DNA of 64,000 nt, taken from positions 154,663 through 218,662 of the forward strand of contig NZ_MZGX01000005.1 of assembly GCF_002051585.1 (NCBI RefSeq). Direction: 5' to 3'. The DNA is from Ruminiclostridium hungatei (GTDB lineage: Bacteria > Bacillota > Clostridia > Acetivibrionales > DSM-1351). Each line of letters opens with the position of its first letter. Within the stretch, counting starts at the first letter, position 1. This document shows positions 34,119 to 43,312 of the stretch, piece after piece. The translations under genes and the position numbers were made by a program. The notes beneath the pieces are model-generated. The model was not told the DNA's origin, made no database searches, and saw nothing but the letters and a program-made list of their open reading frames with translations.

Positions 34119-35108
34119 TTACCAGCCAAGTGCCTGAATCATTTTTTCAGCATATCTCTTGCCCAGGGTAACCTGAGAATCATGGCCGAAATGCAGCTTC
34201 CATTGAGTATCGGAAGGGTCTACCACCAAACCGTTTGCAGATACTACAGAACATTTTTTTACTACCGACGGCAATTTGTTTACCAGAGTATTGTGTCCTG
34301 CACAACTTCCTGTATAAAGCAGTTCACCTGCAATAAATGGAATGTCACCGAGATTCAGATCCTTTTTCAGGTCTTCAACCAGGGTATTTACCTTTCCCGG
34401 CCAACTGGCATCTCCGTTATTTGATTCGCCCTGATGGAAGAGGATGCCTTCGATGACTCCTCCCTTTTGCTGTGCAAGTTTCGCACGGTTTACAATCCAA
34501 TTGTATTTGCTGCCTCCCGACTTAAGGAAGGTCTCGATTCTTTCACCGTTGATTGCACAAGGTACAAGACCTATAGTATCGCCCTGGGGCACTTTGTTTA
34601 TAATAGTCTTGGCAAACCAGTCACCAGGTCCGATAGCGCCCTGATAGGTTGAGTGCAGCGGCGGGCAGGCTACATCCCACTGGTCTGTTACACGGCCGAG
34701 TGCGGGATTGTTGTCATAGCCCAATACAAGTATCCGGGGATCTTCAACCATGTCTGACGCCTGTGCCTTGGGATAGCCCTCCATATTGGACTGTCCCAGC
34801 AGCAGGAAAACGTGGAATGTAGGTTTGGTTGGAGTATCAACCGGGAACTTGTCTATCTGCCCAAGCAGGAATTTCTTGAGCAGTGCAAAATCCAGTGCCG
34901 TGATGCTGCCGTCACCATCTACATCGGCTGCTACAGTGTTTGTGATGTATTTGGTGCCCAGCAAATGCATTTTCATTGCTGCAAAGTCCAATGAGTCAAC
35001 AGTCCCATTTGAATCAACGTCTCCGTAGATCTGGGCTGCCTGGGCACTAAAACTGAAGATACTCAGAAGCAGAGTTAGTGCCATTAATAATAAAAACCTT
35101 TTTTTCAT
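34119..35108 (-). CDS. Cellulosomal carbohydrate esterase, dockerin - CE6-like
   Basis: A 329-residue secreted protein. Residues 1-25 are a signal peptide (KKRFLLLMALTLLLSIFSFSAQA). A type I dockerin follows, with two Ca-binding repeats YGDVDSNGTVDSLDFAAMK and DVDGDGSITALDFALLK. The catalytic domain starts near residue 95 with FLLLGQSNMEGYP (nucleophile Ser in GQSNMEG) and contains ILFHQGESN and a C-terminal His in WKLHFGHDSQ, as in CE6/sialate-O-acetylesterase-like SGNH enzymes. It should remove acetyl groups from xylan while bound to a scaffoldin. The start at 35108 follows AGGAGG; a longer frame to 35213 has none. Confidence 0.9.
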   Translation of the reverse strand: MKKRFLLLMALTLLLSIFSFSAQAAQIYGDVDSNGTVDSLDFAAMKMHLLGTKYITNTVAADVDGDGSITALDFALLKKFLLGQIDKFPVDTPTKPTFHVFLLLGQSNMEGYPKAQASDMVEDPRILVLGYDNNPALGRVTDQWDVACPPLHSTYQGAIGPGDWFAKTIINKVPQGDTIGLVPCAINGERIETFLKSGGSKYNWIVNRAKLAQQKGGVIEGILFHQGESNNGDASWPGKVNTLVEDLKKDLNLGDIPFIAGELLYTGSCAGHNTLVNKLPSVVKKCSVVSANGLVVDPSDTQWKLHFGHDSQVTLGKRYAEKMIQALGW

Positions 35109-35509
35109 ACAAACCTCCTCTAGAATTTGGTAAAATAATGAGAGAACCTTCAATTGAAATCTATAGCCAATTTCCAATTGACAAATGATAAAGTAATAAT
35201 ACCTTTGCGGCATTGCTTGAATGCCAATGCTAAAAGGTAATATACGGTTTTGAGTTCAGTCTTGAAAATACATAAGAAGCCTGTCCTGAATCTAGGTGTT
35301 TGAAATGAATAAAGTACGATTTTTTGGAATTAACGAAACTCATTCTCTTATTATACCATCGTTACCATATAAATACAATTAGTTTAAAAAATAGAAGTGA
35401 ATACCATTTTAAATGCGAATAAATTAACCGGTGCTGATTAAAAATGTGGTAACAGTAAGAAAATGCTGCTCACTCCCGGACGAGCTTCAAATAAATGCTT
35501 GGATATAAC

Positions 35510-35659
35510 GCTTTTGGCGAAATTGTATATCTTGCAGCATGCTTTTTTAGCCGTCGCAGCAGCTCGACCATCCAGGTCTCCAGGGCTGCTTAAATTGACA
35601 TCCCTGTCAATTTAACTGCCAAAGCAGCAGGCTGTAAGCCAACAATTTCAGCGAAAAGC
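35510..35659. repeat. Long imperfect inverted repeat with nested perfect hairpin (MITE-like or ncRNA)
   Basis: The outer arms are GCTTTTGGCGAAATTGT (35510-35526) and ACAATTTCAGCGAAAAGC (35642-35659); pairing continues inward with CTTGCAGCATGCT against AGCAGGCTGTAAG. Nested inside is a perfect 10-base-pair stem TAAATTGACA/TGTCAATTTA (35591-35614) with a four-base loop, extended by GCTGCT/AGCAGC. GC content is higher than the surroundings. No coding capacity. It could be a small non-autonomous mobile element, a transcribed structured RNA or a transcription barrier. Confidence 0.6.
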
Positions 35660-35726
35660 TTTTAATCATACTGCGCATTTTTTAAAGTCGTCCTCATGTG
35701 AGCAAACTTGTCTCTTAAAGACTGTA

Positions 35727-35747
35727 TTAACTGGCACTACAGGTTAA
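35727..35747. repeat. 21-base palindromic repeat, copy 1
   Basis: TTAACTGGCACTACAGGTTAA, an interrupted palindrome (TTAAC-C/T ... GGTTAA). It matches 19 of 21 bases with the copy at 45676. It lies about 50 bases downstream of the PucR-type gene's stop. Confidence 0.5.
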
Positions 35748-35793
35748 ATTACACAGAGATAAAGTAAAAAGTAAAATGAAAGAAATAAGCCTT

Positions 35794-36912
35794 TTATATT
35801 GAAAAATATTCTTTCAAATAGAAAGCCATAAGCAGGTTAAATTTAACCTCGGAATTGTCAAGCTCGGTATTCAGGATATCCTTGATCTTTCTCATGCGAT
35901 ATACGATTGTATTACGGTGGGTATGCATTCTGAATGCCGTATCAAGTATGTTGCAGTCTGATAGCAGGAAAATGCGGAGGGTCTTCATGTAATCCGAATC
36001 GTGGAGGGTATCATATTGCTCCAGCACGCCCAGATGGCGTTCATAGATGGTCTGCAGCAGGGCCGGATCTGAAGAGGAGAAAAGAATCTGAAACAAACCC
36101 ATATCATCAAAGTTTACAATCTGACGGTCCCACAGCACTGCTGCCGCCAGAGAAAAGCGCGCGCGTTTGTAGCTTGCGCTGATATCTGCAAGCGAACGTA
36201 TTATATCGCTTACCCCCAGCCTGATGCTGTCACAAAAACATATGAGGTCGATTATCCCGCTCAAAGGCAATCTGGTACTTGTGAGGCTTAAAATCAAAAT
36301 ATGCAGGTGGTCATGCTCAAACAAATGGTATTTGAGGCCAAGGCCATTAAGAGGGGAAGTGATTCTTGTGCTGTCCTGCAGGTTTCTGATTACTATTATC
36401 CTGTAATCGGAGCTGGTTGCAAATCCAAACTGATTCATTGTCCTGAGAAGGTTTTCCTGCACAGGTGACTGGTAAAGTGCACTAAGAAAAGAAACATCCA
36501 ACTGCTCTTCCCTTTGGTTGTTCTGGAGCAGCAAGATACTGAAATCCTGCATTATATCCACCAGATGCACCTCCCAGGGCATGGTGAAAACAGGAAAGCT
36601 GTTCCTGTCGCAGAGCTCCCGGATTTCGGGAGTTATGTCAAGGGGGTGGAGGTACTTGCCTACATTTATCAGTATACCGCTGCAATTGCGCATAATCAGC
36701 GCACTGATAAACTCATGCAGCCTGACGCTGCTCTGTGTAAAAAGCCCGGTGGTGATTACAAGCTCTCCGCCCTTTAAAAAGGATATATTCTGAATATCCT
36801 CCGCAAGATAAACCCAGGAAACAGAGTTGTTAAAGCCTGACTGCCCTCCGCAAATTCTTAAATTGTATTTTTCACCTGCATGCCCATATAGATCCGACAC
36901 CTGTGTGTGCAA
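35794..36912 (-). CDS. PucR-family transcriptional regulator
   Basis: A 372-residue PucR/CdaR-type activator. The N-terminal PucR domain has VYLAEDIQNISFLKGGELVITTG. The middle is a GGDEF-like degenerate region. The C-terminus is the PucR HTH_30: LRIFLLSDCNILDTAFRMHTHRNTIVYRMRKI. Such regulators usually control nearby nitrogen or amino acid catabolism genes. It is divergent from the plus-strand set starting at 37125, with a palindrome at 36975 between them. The divergently oriented uptake, aminotransferase and dehydrogenase genes are the obvious targets; its ligand is unknown. Confidence 0.88.
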   Translation of the reverse strand: MHTQVSDLYGHAGEKYNLRICGGQSGFNNSVSWVYLAEDIQNISFLKGGELVITTGLFTQSSVRLHEFISALIMRNCSGILINVGKYLHPLDITPEIRELCDRNSFPVFTMPWEVHLVDIMQDFSILLLQNNQREEQLDVSFLSALYQSPVQENLLRTMNQFGFATSSDYRIIVIRNLQDSTRITSPLNGLGLKYHLFEHDHLHILILSLTSTRLPLSGIIDLICFCDSIRLGVSDIIRSLADISASYKRARFSLAAAVLWDRQIVNFDDMGLFQILFSSSDPALLQTIYERHLGVLEQYDTLHDSDYMKTLRIFLLSDCNILDTAFRMHTHRNTIVYRMRKIKDILNTELDNSEVKFNLLMAFYLKEYFSI

Positions 36913-36974
36913 AACAGCATCCCTCCCAAGTTCACTATTAAAAGGATAACATAAATAGCGAGGATTTAAAACCT

Positions 36975-36991
36975 TTGTAAAGCTTTTACAA
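36975..36991. promoter_or_regulatory. Candidate operator between the PucR gene and its divergent targets
   Basis: TTGTAAA-GCT-TTTACAA, a perfect 7-base inverted repeat with a 3-base centre, 63 bases upstream of the regulator start and about 70 bases before the -35 box of the divergent promoter. Position and symmetry suit a dimeric regulator; binding by this PucR protein is inference. Confidence 0.4.
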
Positions 36992-37058
36992 GACCAAAAT
37001 CATATAGCATTTGTATTCTGAGTACAACAAAACTCAAAAAATTTGGAGTTTGAGTCCA

Positions 37059-37088
37059 TTGTTAACAGATGCTGTTGTGCAGTATAAT
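37059..37088 (+). promoter_or_regulatory. Promoter of the kinase-like gene and possibly the uptake set
   Basis: TTGTTA at 37059-37064, 18-base spacer and a perfect TATAAT at 37083-37088, 36 bases before the ATG at 37125. Confidence 0.6.
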
Positions 37089-37124
37089 TAATTCAACATA
37101 ATTCAACAGAAAGAAGAGTGCATT

Positions 37125-37727
37125 ATGGGTGAGAAATTCGTTGTGACAATTGCGAGGCAATTCGGAAGCCTGGGGCGGCCAATAGCACGAAAGGTCAGTG
37201 AAAAGCTGGGCATAGAATATTACGACAGGGACATAGTGGAGCTTACAGCCAGAAACCTTAATCTCCCTGTATCAGCCATAAGTGATGCCGAGGAAAGTGC
37301 CAAATCAGCGTTTTTCAACATGAACTATCCTCTGGGCATGGGTACGACGGCAATTCAGGATTCCATCTTTGCCGCACAGCGTAAGATTATTGTGAACCTG
37401 GCCGAAAAAGAATCCTGCATAATAGTGGGACGCTGTGCAGACCATATTCTAAGGGACTGTAAGAATATTATAAATGTATTTATTTATGCTCCCTATGAGG
37501 CCAGGCTGGTCAATTGTGTTGAAAGGCTGGATATGCGCCCTGATGAGGCTAAAAGGATGATAGCCTCGGTGGACAAAGCCAGAGAATCCTATCACAGGCA
37601 CTACTGCGGATATTCCATGTCAGACAAGGACTATAAGCATGTGATGCTGGATTCAAGCCTGCTGGGAGTTGACGGCACCTGTGACGTACTGGCAGATGTA
37701 ATTAAAAAGAAATTTAATCTTGAATAA
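37125..37727 (+). CDS. Cytidylate kinase-like family protein
   Basis: A 200-residue P-loop NMP-kinase-like protein (Cytidylate_kin2 type). The N-terminal ARQFGSLGRPIARKVSEKLGIEYYDRDIV matches the family, although the usual GSGG of the loop is GSLG. CIIVGRCADHIL and YRHYCGYS-like RHYCGYSMSDKDY segments follow. These stand-alone proteins are common in Firmicutes, often next to transporters, and their substrate is not established; they differ from Cmk. A terminator follows, so it may be transcribed alone or with partial read-through into the ABC genes. Confidence 0.8.
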   Translation: MGEKFVVTIARQFGSLGRPIARKVSEKLGIEYYDRDIVELTARNLNLPVSAISDAEESAKSAFFNMNYPLGMGTTAIQDSIFAAQRKIIVNLAEKESCIIVGRCADHILRDCKNIINVFIYAPYEARLVNCVERLDMRPDEAKRMIASVDKARESYHRHYCGYSMSDKDYKHVMLDSSLLGVDGTCDVLADVIKKKFNLE

Positions 37728-37748
37728 TGAATGTGTGCAGTAAAGGGT

Positions 37749-37793
37749 AAACAGCAATGGAGCTTTTATTATAGGGCTCTGTTGCTGTTTTTT
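37749..37793 (+). terminator. Terminator/attenuator between the kinase-like gene and the ABC genes
   Basis: AACAGCAATGGAGC pairs with GCTCTGTTGCTGTT (one mismatched region) around a 12-base loop, followed by a T run. It may reduce transcription into the uptake genes. Confidence 0.7.
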
Positions 37794-37884
37794 ATTTGGT
37801 TGGAGCTGTGTTTTACGAAGGCCGGGTATTCCGTTTGACAAAATATTGCAGGGTGATTTCCGGGTATTGGAGGAAGGTGGATAT

Positions 37885-38613
37885 ATGGATATGCTTGAAA
37901 TAAAAAATCTTTCAAAATGCTTTATAGATCTTGAAGTGCTCAGAGATGTGAACATTTCCATAAAAAAGGGAGAAGTGGTAGTGGTCATAGGGCCGTCGGG
38001 CTCCGGAAAAAGCACTCTGCTGCGGTGTATCAATCTGCTGGAGCAGCCCACCGGAGGCCAGATTCTCTACATGGGGCAGAACATATTAAAACTGGGTAAA
38101 AAGGTTACTGACTACAGGAAGCATGTTGGAATGGTTTTTCAAAGGTTTAACCTTTTTCCGCTGAAAACCGCCCTGGAAAACGTGATGTACGCGACCGTCA
38201 AGCTGAACAGGGTGCAGCCCAGGGAGGCAAGGGAGAAGGCTATGGAGCTGCTGCGGAAGGTTGGTCTTGAAAGCAAGGCGGAGGTCTATCCTCTGGCCCT
38301 TTCGGGCGGACAGCAGCAGCGTGTGGCTATTGCAAGAGCCTTGGCCATGCAGCCGGATATTATGCTTTTTGATGAGCCTACTTCCGCCCTTGACCCCGAG
38401 CTGGTGGGTGATGTGCTTGAGGTTATGAAACAACTGGCCAAAGAGGGTATGACCATGGTGGTTGTCACACATGAAATGGGTTTTGCAAAGGATGTGGCCG
38501 ACCGGGTGATTTTTATGGATGGGGGCTACGTTATTGAAGAAAATACGCCTTCAGAGATTTTTTCAAGGCCAAGGAATGACAGGACCAGGGCTTTTCTGGC
38601 CCGTGTTCTGTGA
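37885..38613 (+). CDS. Polar amino acid ABC transporter, ATP-binding protein
   Basis: A 242-residue GlnQ/HisP-type ATPase. Walker [11 protein letters not shown]-loop [12 protein letters not shown], signature [15 protein letters not shown], Walker [15 protein letters not shown] and switch [16 protein letters not shown] are all present. It powers import with the permease and binding protein that follow. ATG 37885 follows GGAGGAAGGTGG; an in-frame ATG at 37846 lacks a site. The stop overlaps the permease frame region. Confidence 0.93.
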   Translation: MDMLEIKNLSKCFIDLEVLRDVNISIKKGEVVVVIGPSGSGKSTLLRCINLLEQPTGGQILYMGQNILKLGKKVTDYRKHVGMVFQRFNLFPLKTALENVMYATVKLNRVQPREAREKAMELLRKVGLESKAEVYPLALSGGQQQRVAIARALAMQPDIMLFDEPTSALDPELVGDVLEVMKQLAKEGMTMVVVTHEMGFAKDVADRVIFMDGGYVIEENTPSEIFSRPRNDRTRAFLARVL

Positions 38614-38627
38614 CAGGGGGGATTTTT

Positions 38628-39323
38628 ATGGAAATGCATTTCTTAAAAGCTTTTAACACTTTGGGACCGGATCTTTTGAGAGGTGTGGGCATAGTCATAT
38701 ATATTACCCTGGTCGGCTTTGCATGTGCTCTGGTGGTGGCATTGCTGATGGCTATGGGGAGGCTGACCAAAAGAAAGCTTCCGGGACGTCTGCTGGGGCT
38801 GGTAATCGAGCTGGTGAGAGGTACGCCGCTGCTGGTTCAGTTCTTCTATATTTATTATGTCGTGCCCATGCTGATAAACGGAACAGCGGGCTTGCTGGGA
38901 TATGACACAAACATTCAAATACCCGCTGCGACCTGCGGCATTATCGGTTTTGCAATAAATTACGGCTGTTATATGTCAGAGGTTATCCGGTCGGCCATAC
39001 TGGCCATTGATCCGGGGCAGCGTGAAGCAGGTCTGGCGCTTGGCTTTAGTGAGAATCAGGTGCTTTTTCACTTTATACTGCCACCGGCGCTGCGAAATTC
39101 AATCCCGGTTTTCGGAAATTACCTTGTCATGCTCATAAAGGATACCTCGCTGCTGGCCATGATATCGGTGCAGGAGCTGCTTTTGAGGACAAAGACCTTT
39201 GCCTCGCAGACATTCCTGACAGTGGAGGCATATACCATACTTGCACTTGTATATCTGGTAATCAGCATCCCGTTGTCACAGCTCAGCAAGATTGTTGAAC
39301 GAAGGCTCAAACAGATACGTTGA
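38628..39323 (+). CDS. Polar amino acid ABC transporter, permease
   Basis: A 231-residue HisM/GlnP-type permease with five or so membrane segments. ELVRGTPLLVQFFYIYYVVP and the EAA loop DPGQREAGLALGFSENQVLFHFILPPALRNSIP are diagnostic. It forms the import channel with the ATPase just upstream. ATG 38628 follows AGGGGGG; an in-frame GTG at 38610 overlaps the previous stop but precedes the ribosome site. Confidence 0.92.
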   Translation: MEMHFLKAFNTLGPDLLRGVGIVIYITLVGFACALVVALLMAMGRLTKRKLPGRLLGLVIELVRGTPLLVQFFYIYYVVPMLINGTAGLLGYDTNIQIPAATCGIIGFAINYGCYMSEVIRSAILAIDPGQREAGLALGFSENQVLFHFILPPALRNSIPVFGNYLVMLIKDTSLLAMISVQELLLRTKTFASQTFLTVEAYTILALVYLVISIPLSQLSKIVERRLKQIR

Positions 39324-39445
39324 TATTTGCTCGTATATGAATTAATAAGTTGACATAATAATAAAGCTTAGTGGATAATCACAAATCAATTATAAAACTG
39401 AATTAAATAAAATCAATTTAAATTAAAAGAAAGAAGGGGAACACT

Positions 39446-40366
39446 ATGAAAAAAATTAAAGTGGAAAAATTAATTGCCGCAAGCCTTGCTTTACTGCTGC
39501 TGTTTACGCTTGTCACAGGCTGCGGTTCCGGAAAGAGCAGTACGGAGGATGCTTCAAAGACCTCCTCCGCGGCTTCTGCATCAGCAGGCAGTCCTTCGGC
39601 GGAATCCCAGGTGCTGAAAAAAATTAAGGACAAGGGATATATACTTATAGGTTCATCCAATGATGCTCCATTCTCATATAAGGATGTTAAGACAGGAAAA
39701 CTGGAGGGCATTGATATTGAAATCCTGCGTGAGATTTGTAACCGTCTTGGAATTCCGGACATCCAGATGAAGGTCATTGATTTTTCCAACCTGCTGGTTG
39801 AATTGAATAACAACAGCATAGATATGGTGGTCGATGCCATGTATGTCAAGGAGGAAAGACTGCAAATCGCGGCATTCACAGACAAATGGTATCAGGAAGG
39901 GGAAGCGGTTGTCATTCCGGCGGATTCAAAGATAGCTTCCAAGGAGGATTTGAAGGGCAAAACCATTGGAGCTCAGCCGGGAACCACCTTCTACGAAACA
40001 GCCCAGAAGTGGCTGGATGATGGCAAGATAGGCAAGCTTGAGGCTTATGACAGCCAGGCAACACTTATGACGGCAGTAAATATGGGAAAGGTGGATGCGG
40101 TGGTAACTGACGGAATCGTGGCAGGCTACACCCTGTCGTCCGACAGCTCTCTCAAGCTGAAGCTGCTCTCTCCCTATGAGGCAGAGGCAAGCGGGCAGAT
40201 TGGAGCGGCTGTACGCTTTAAGGACAAAGATTTTCTGTCGGAAGTCAACAAGGTATTAAATGCCATGAAAGAAGATGGCACCCTCATGAAAATTCTGGAA
40301 AAATATGGACTCACCGGGGATTATTATGTGGGAGTTGAAGAGGGTACGACCAGGAATATCAAATAG
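39446..40366 (+). CDS. Amino acid ABC transporter substrate-binding lipoprotein
   Basis: A 306-residue SBP_bac_3 lipoprotein. The signal peptide ends in the lipobox LVTGC, followed by a Ser/Ala-rich linker to about residue 55. GYILIGSSNDAPFSYKDVKTGKLEGIDIEILREI and DMVVDAMYVKEERLQIAAFT are typical of the family, as is TIGAQPGTTFYE. It captures a polar amino acid or related compound outside the cell for the permease encoded upstream. The acidic residues are consistent with a charged or amino substrate, but the specificity cannot be read. Confidence 0.92.
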   Translation: MKKIKVEKLIAASLALLLLFTLVTGCGSGKSSTEDASKTSSAASASAGSPSAESQVLKKIKDKGYILIGSSNDAPFSYKDVKTGKLEGIDIEILREICNRLGIPDIQMKVIDFSNLLVELNNNSIDMVVDAMYVKEERLQIAAFTDKWYQEGEAVVIPADSKIASKEDLKGKTIGAQPGTTFYETAQKWLDDGKIGKLEAYDSQATLMTAVNMGKVDAVVTDGIVAGYTLSSDSSLKLKLLSPYEAEASGQIGAAVRFKDKDFLSEVNKVLNAMKEDGTLMKILEKYGLTGDYYVGVEEGTTRNIK

Positions 40367-40487
40367 CAGGCAAATACGGCAACCGGGTGTGGGAGTCGAG
40401 TGAAAAGGCGGGGCTGAAGACCTGTTTACGGGTTAGCTGATATGAATACAGCCCTGCAATATTCTCAAACTGTTTGGAGGGGATTTT

Positions 40488-41621
40488 ATGCTGGAGTTTC
40501 AGTATAATCTGCCGGTCAACCTGGTGTTTGGCCGTGGAAAATCTGATGAAATCGGAAAAATTGCAGCCGGACTGGGAGGCAGAGTTCTGATTGTAACCGG
40601 AGGCAGCAGCACAAAGCGCTCGGGCCTGCTGGAGAAAACCGGGGCACTGCTGAAGGAGAGCGGTGTTTCATATGTAATTTTTGATAAGGTAACACCAAAT
40701 CCCGTTACTACAACGGTTTATGAGGGCGCCGGCCTGGCGCTGGCTGAGAATTGTCAGGCCGTAATAGCTCTGGGAGGCGGAAGCAGCCTTGATGCAGGCA
40801 AGGCCATTGCCTTCCAGGCGGTAAACGGCGGAGACATCAGTGATTATATATTTGGCAGGAAATACAGCGACAGGGCCCTACCTGTCATTGCCGTACCAAC
40901 CACCTGCGGAACCGGAAGCGAAGGTAACGGCTTTGCAGTTGTTACCAACCCGGATACTATGGATAAAAAATCACTGCGCTGCAAGGCCATAATACCGGTC
41001 TGCTCAATTATAGACCCGCTGCTGATGACTACCATGCCCAGGTCCACACTGGCGGCAGTAGGTTTTGATGCACTATGCCACAATATGGATGCATATATAT
41101 CCCGGATAGCCCAACCCTTGGTGGAGATTCAGGCGTTGGAAGGAGTACGGCTGGCTGCAGGAAGCCTGAGAAAACTTTACCGGAATCCGGCTGACCTGGA
41201 TTGCTGGGACCAGCTTTGCCTTGCCAGCACCCTTGGAGGCATGGCAATCAATACAGCGGGAGTCACAGCCTTGCATGGCATGGAGCACCCTGTCAGCGGA
41301 CTGAAGGATATTGTGCATGGTGAAGGGCTTGCCGCCCTGGCTCCGGTGGTTTTTGAAGAGTCAATAGCGGGAGCGCCTCATAAATTTTCCATATTGTCAA
41401 AGCTTATGGGAGGCAGGGATGAAAATGACTTTGTTCTCAAAATACGTGGATTGCTTGAGGAACTTCAACTGAATACCACTTTGGGAGAGCTGGGAATTAA
41501 CGAAGACGAGGTGGACTGGCTGGCCGGGAACTGCATGAAGGTGTCTGCCGCCAGCATTGCCAACCATCCTGTGGTTTTCAGCCTGGAGACTGTAAAAAGT
41601 ATTTACAGGAAAGCTATATAA
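40488..41621 (+). CDS. Iron-containing alcohol dehydrogenase
   Basis: A 377-residue group III alcohol dehydrogenase. ALGGGSSLDAGKAIA is the NAD(P)-binding loop, PTTCGTGSEGNGFAVV the conserved centre, GFDALCHNMDAY and ALHGMEHPVSGLKDIVHGEGLA supply the Fe-binding Asp and His residues. It reduces an aldehyde to an alcohol or the reverse. Next to a class III aminotransferase it may handle the semialdehyde formed there, as 4-hydroxybutyrate dehydrogenase does with succinic semialdehyde. That pairing is inference. ATG follows GGAGGGG. Confidence 0.9.
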   Translation: MLEFQYNLPVNLVFGRGKSDEIGKIAAGLGGRVLIVTGGSSTKRSGLLEKTGALLKESGVSYVIFDKVTPNPVTTTVYEGAGLALAENCQAVIALGGGSSLDAGKAIAFQAVNGGDISDYIFGRKYSDRALPVIAVPTTCGTGSEGNGFAVVTNPDTMDKKSLRCKAIIPVCSIIDPLLMTTMPRSTLAAVGFDALCHNMDAYISRIAQPLVEIQALEGVRLAAGSLRKLYRNPADLDCWDQLCLASTLGGMAINTAGVTALHGMEHPVSGLKDIVHGEGLAALAPVVFEESIAGAPHKFSILSKLMGGRDENDFVLKIRGLLEELQLNTTLGELGINEDEVDWLAGNCMKVSAASIANHPVVFSLETVKSIYRKAI

Positions 41622-41657
41622 GTTGTATGGGAACACACTTGTTAAGGAGGACAGACT

Positions 41658-43016
41658 ATGCTTAAGGATGCTTTACCAAAAATAAATACGCCTTTGCCGG
41701 GACCCAAGGCCAGGGCTGTAATAGAAAGAAGAAGCAACGCCATGCCGGGAGCTATCCGGTGCTCTTATCCCTGTGTGATAAGCAGGGGCGAGGGGGCCAT
41801 GCTGGAGGATGTGGACGGCAATATATTCCTGGATTGGGTCGGCGGGGTAGGAGTCTTAAATGTAGGGTACAGCCATCCTGAACTGATTGCTGCTGTAAAA
41901 GACCAGTCGGAAAAGTTTTTTCATGCCATGATGAATATTGTGACCCATGAAGGATACATAAGGCTTGCAGAGAAGATGAACAGGATTGTTCCTGTAAGGA
42001 ATAAAAAAAGAAGGACCATGTTTGCGAATTCGGGAGCTGAGGCAATTGAAAATGCCGTAAAAATTGCAAAGTCATATACCGGCAGGCCCAATATCATAGT
42101 TTTTTCCGGTGCTTTTCACGGAAGAACCCTGCTGGCCTCGGCAATGACGGCGAAAAAAGCATATGCCTACGGACTGGGGCCGTTTCCCGACGGAGTGTAC
42201 CGGGCGGAATTCCCGTATTTGTACCGTGGCCCCAAAGGATATTCCGAAGCCGAGGCCATAGACTACTATGCCGACAAGCTTGGGAAGATATTTGAAGAGG
42301 CGTCTCCTGCACAGCATGTTGCGGCGATTGTTCTGGAACCGGTCCAGGGAGAAGGGGGCTTCATTCCGGCACCCTTGGAATGGGTTAAGGCAGTAAGAAA
42401 GCTATGTGATGCACACGGGATATTGCTGGTAGCAGACGAAGTCCAGACAGGCTTTGCCCGTTCAGGGAAAATGTTTGTTTCAAATTATTGGGAGGAGACC
42501 GGCTGTGCCCCCGATATTATTGCTGCCGCCAAATCAATCGCAGGAGGGATTCCGCTGAGCGCAGTAACAGCAGGGGAAGACATATTTGACGGTGTAAAGG
42601 GCGGAATAATAGGCGGAACCTACGGAGGAAATCCTCTGGCCTGTGCATCGGCCTTAAAGGTAATTGAAATAATCGAAAGAGAACAGCTTTGTGCGCGGTC
42701 TCTGGAAATTGCAGAAAAGTGCAGGAGCACATTTGCGCTCTGGATGGAAAAGTACCCGGAGATAGGGGATGTCCGCGGCATCGGATGTATGATGGGAATA
42801 GAGTTTGTCACCGATAAAGAAAGCAAGACTCCTGCTCCGGAGCTTGTTTCGGACATTATTCAATTGGCGGTACAAAATGGTCTGATTATCGAAAGTGCGG
42901 GAGCATATTCAAATGTCATACGGTTTCTGTGTCCCCTGGTTGTTACGGACCCACAGCTTGACTGCGGGCTGAAAATTCTGGAGTCGGCTATTGAGGCATG
43001 TGTGGCTGGAAAATAA
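41658..43016 (+). CDS. Class III aminotransferase (4-aminobutyrate aminotransferase-like)
   Basis: A 452-residue PLP enzyme of the GabT/omega-amino acid group. FANSGAEAIENAVKIAKSYTGR binds the cofactor phosphate, LVADEVQTGFARSGKMF holds the PLP Asp, and the Schiff-base Lys is in IAAAKSIAGGIPLSAV. GGTYGGNPLACASALKVIEII is also canonical. It would convert an omega-amino acid or diamine into a semialdehyde. Together with the transporter and the Fe-alcohol dehydrogenase it forms a plausible fermentation or nitrogen-scavenging route. A terminator follows at 43064. Confidence 0.92.
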   Translation: MLKDALPKINTPLPGPKARAVIERRSNAMPGAIRCSYPCVISRGEGAMLEDVDGNIFLDWVGGVGVLNVGYSHPELIAAVKDQSEKFFHAMMNIVTHEGYIRLAEKMNRIVPVRNKKRRTMFANSGAEAIENAVKIAKSYTGRPNIIVFSGAFHGRTLLASAMTAKKAYAYGLGPFPDGVYRAEFPYLYRGPKGYSEAEAIDYYADKLGKIFEEASPAQHVAAIVLEPVQGEGGFIPAPLEWVKAVRKLCDAHGILLVADEVQTGFARSGKMFVSNYWEETGCAPDIIAAAKSIAGGIPLSAVTAGEDIFDGVKGGIIGGTYGGNPLACASALKVIEIIEREQLCARSLEIAEKCRSTFALWMEKYPEIGDVRGIGCMMGIEFVTDKESKTPAPELVSDIIQLAVQNGLIIESAGAYSNVIRFLCPLVVTDPQLDCGLKILESAIEACVAGK

Positions 43017-43063
43017 GTTCTCTTGAATTATAAAATTGAGATAACCTCCAATATTAAAAATAG

Positions 43064-43105
43064 AAAAAGACAGTAAAAGGTTAAAAACCTGTTACTGTCT
43101 TTTTT
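43064..43105. terminator. Terminator after the aminotransferase
   Basis: AAAAAGACAGTAA pairs with TTACTGTCTTTTT, with AGG/CCT extending into the loop, followed by T residues. It can also serve the convergent CotH gene. Confidence 0.88.
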
Positions 43106-43312
43106 GCTTTATCTGTTATTTCAGCTTTAAATATAAGTATTGTACCTGAACGAGCACTGCTACCATATATGCTGAATTGCCACCCTCAAAGTAGTCCCGC
43201 AGTTGTGCAAAACGGCCTTCCTCTTCCTTGTGACCTGGACAGCCGGTCTTTTATCAGGAAAGAGAGAGGCTGAAAGCGTGTTTGAAGCTAGTGGAAGAGC
43301 TTGTCAACCGGC

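Larger units (their letters stand above)
35109..35793. other. Intergenic region holding a structured element and a 21-base repeat
   Basis: Nearly 700 bases between two minus-strand genes with no credible coding frame. It contains the long imperfect inverted repeat at 35510-35659 and the repeat copy at 35727-35747, both listed separately. The stretch from 35214 to 35500 is AT-rich and shows nothing I can name. Confidence 0.5.

Noticed and set aside
35510..35659. Insertion sequence
   Set aside because: No transposase frame exists in the gap and the element is only about 150 bases long, so it is listed as an inverted repeat.
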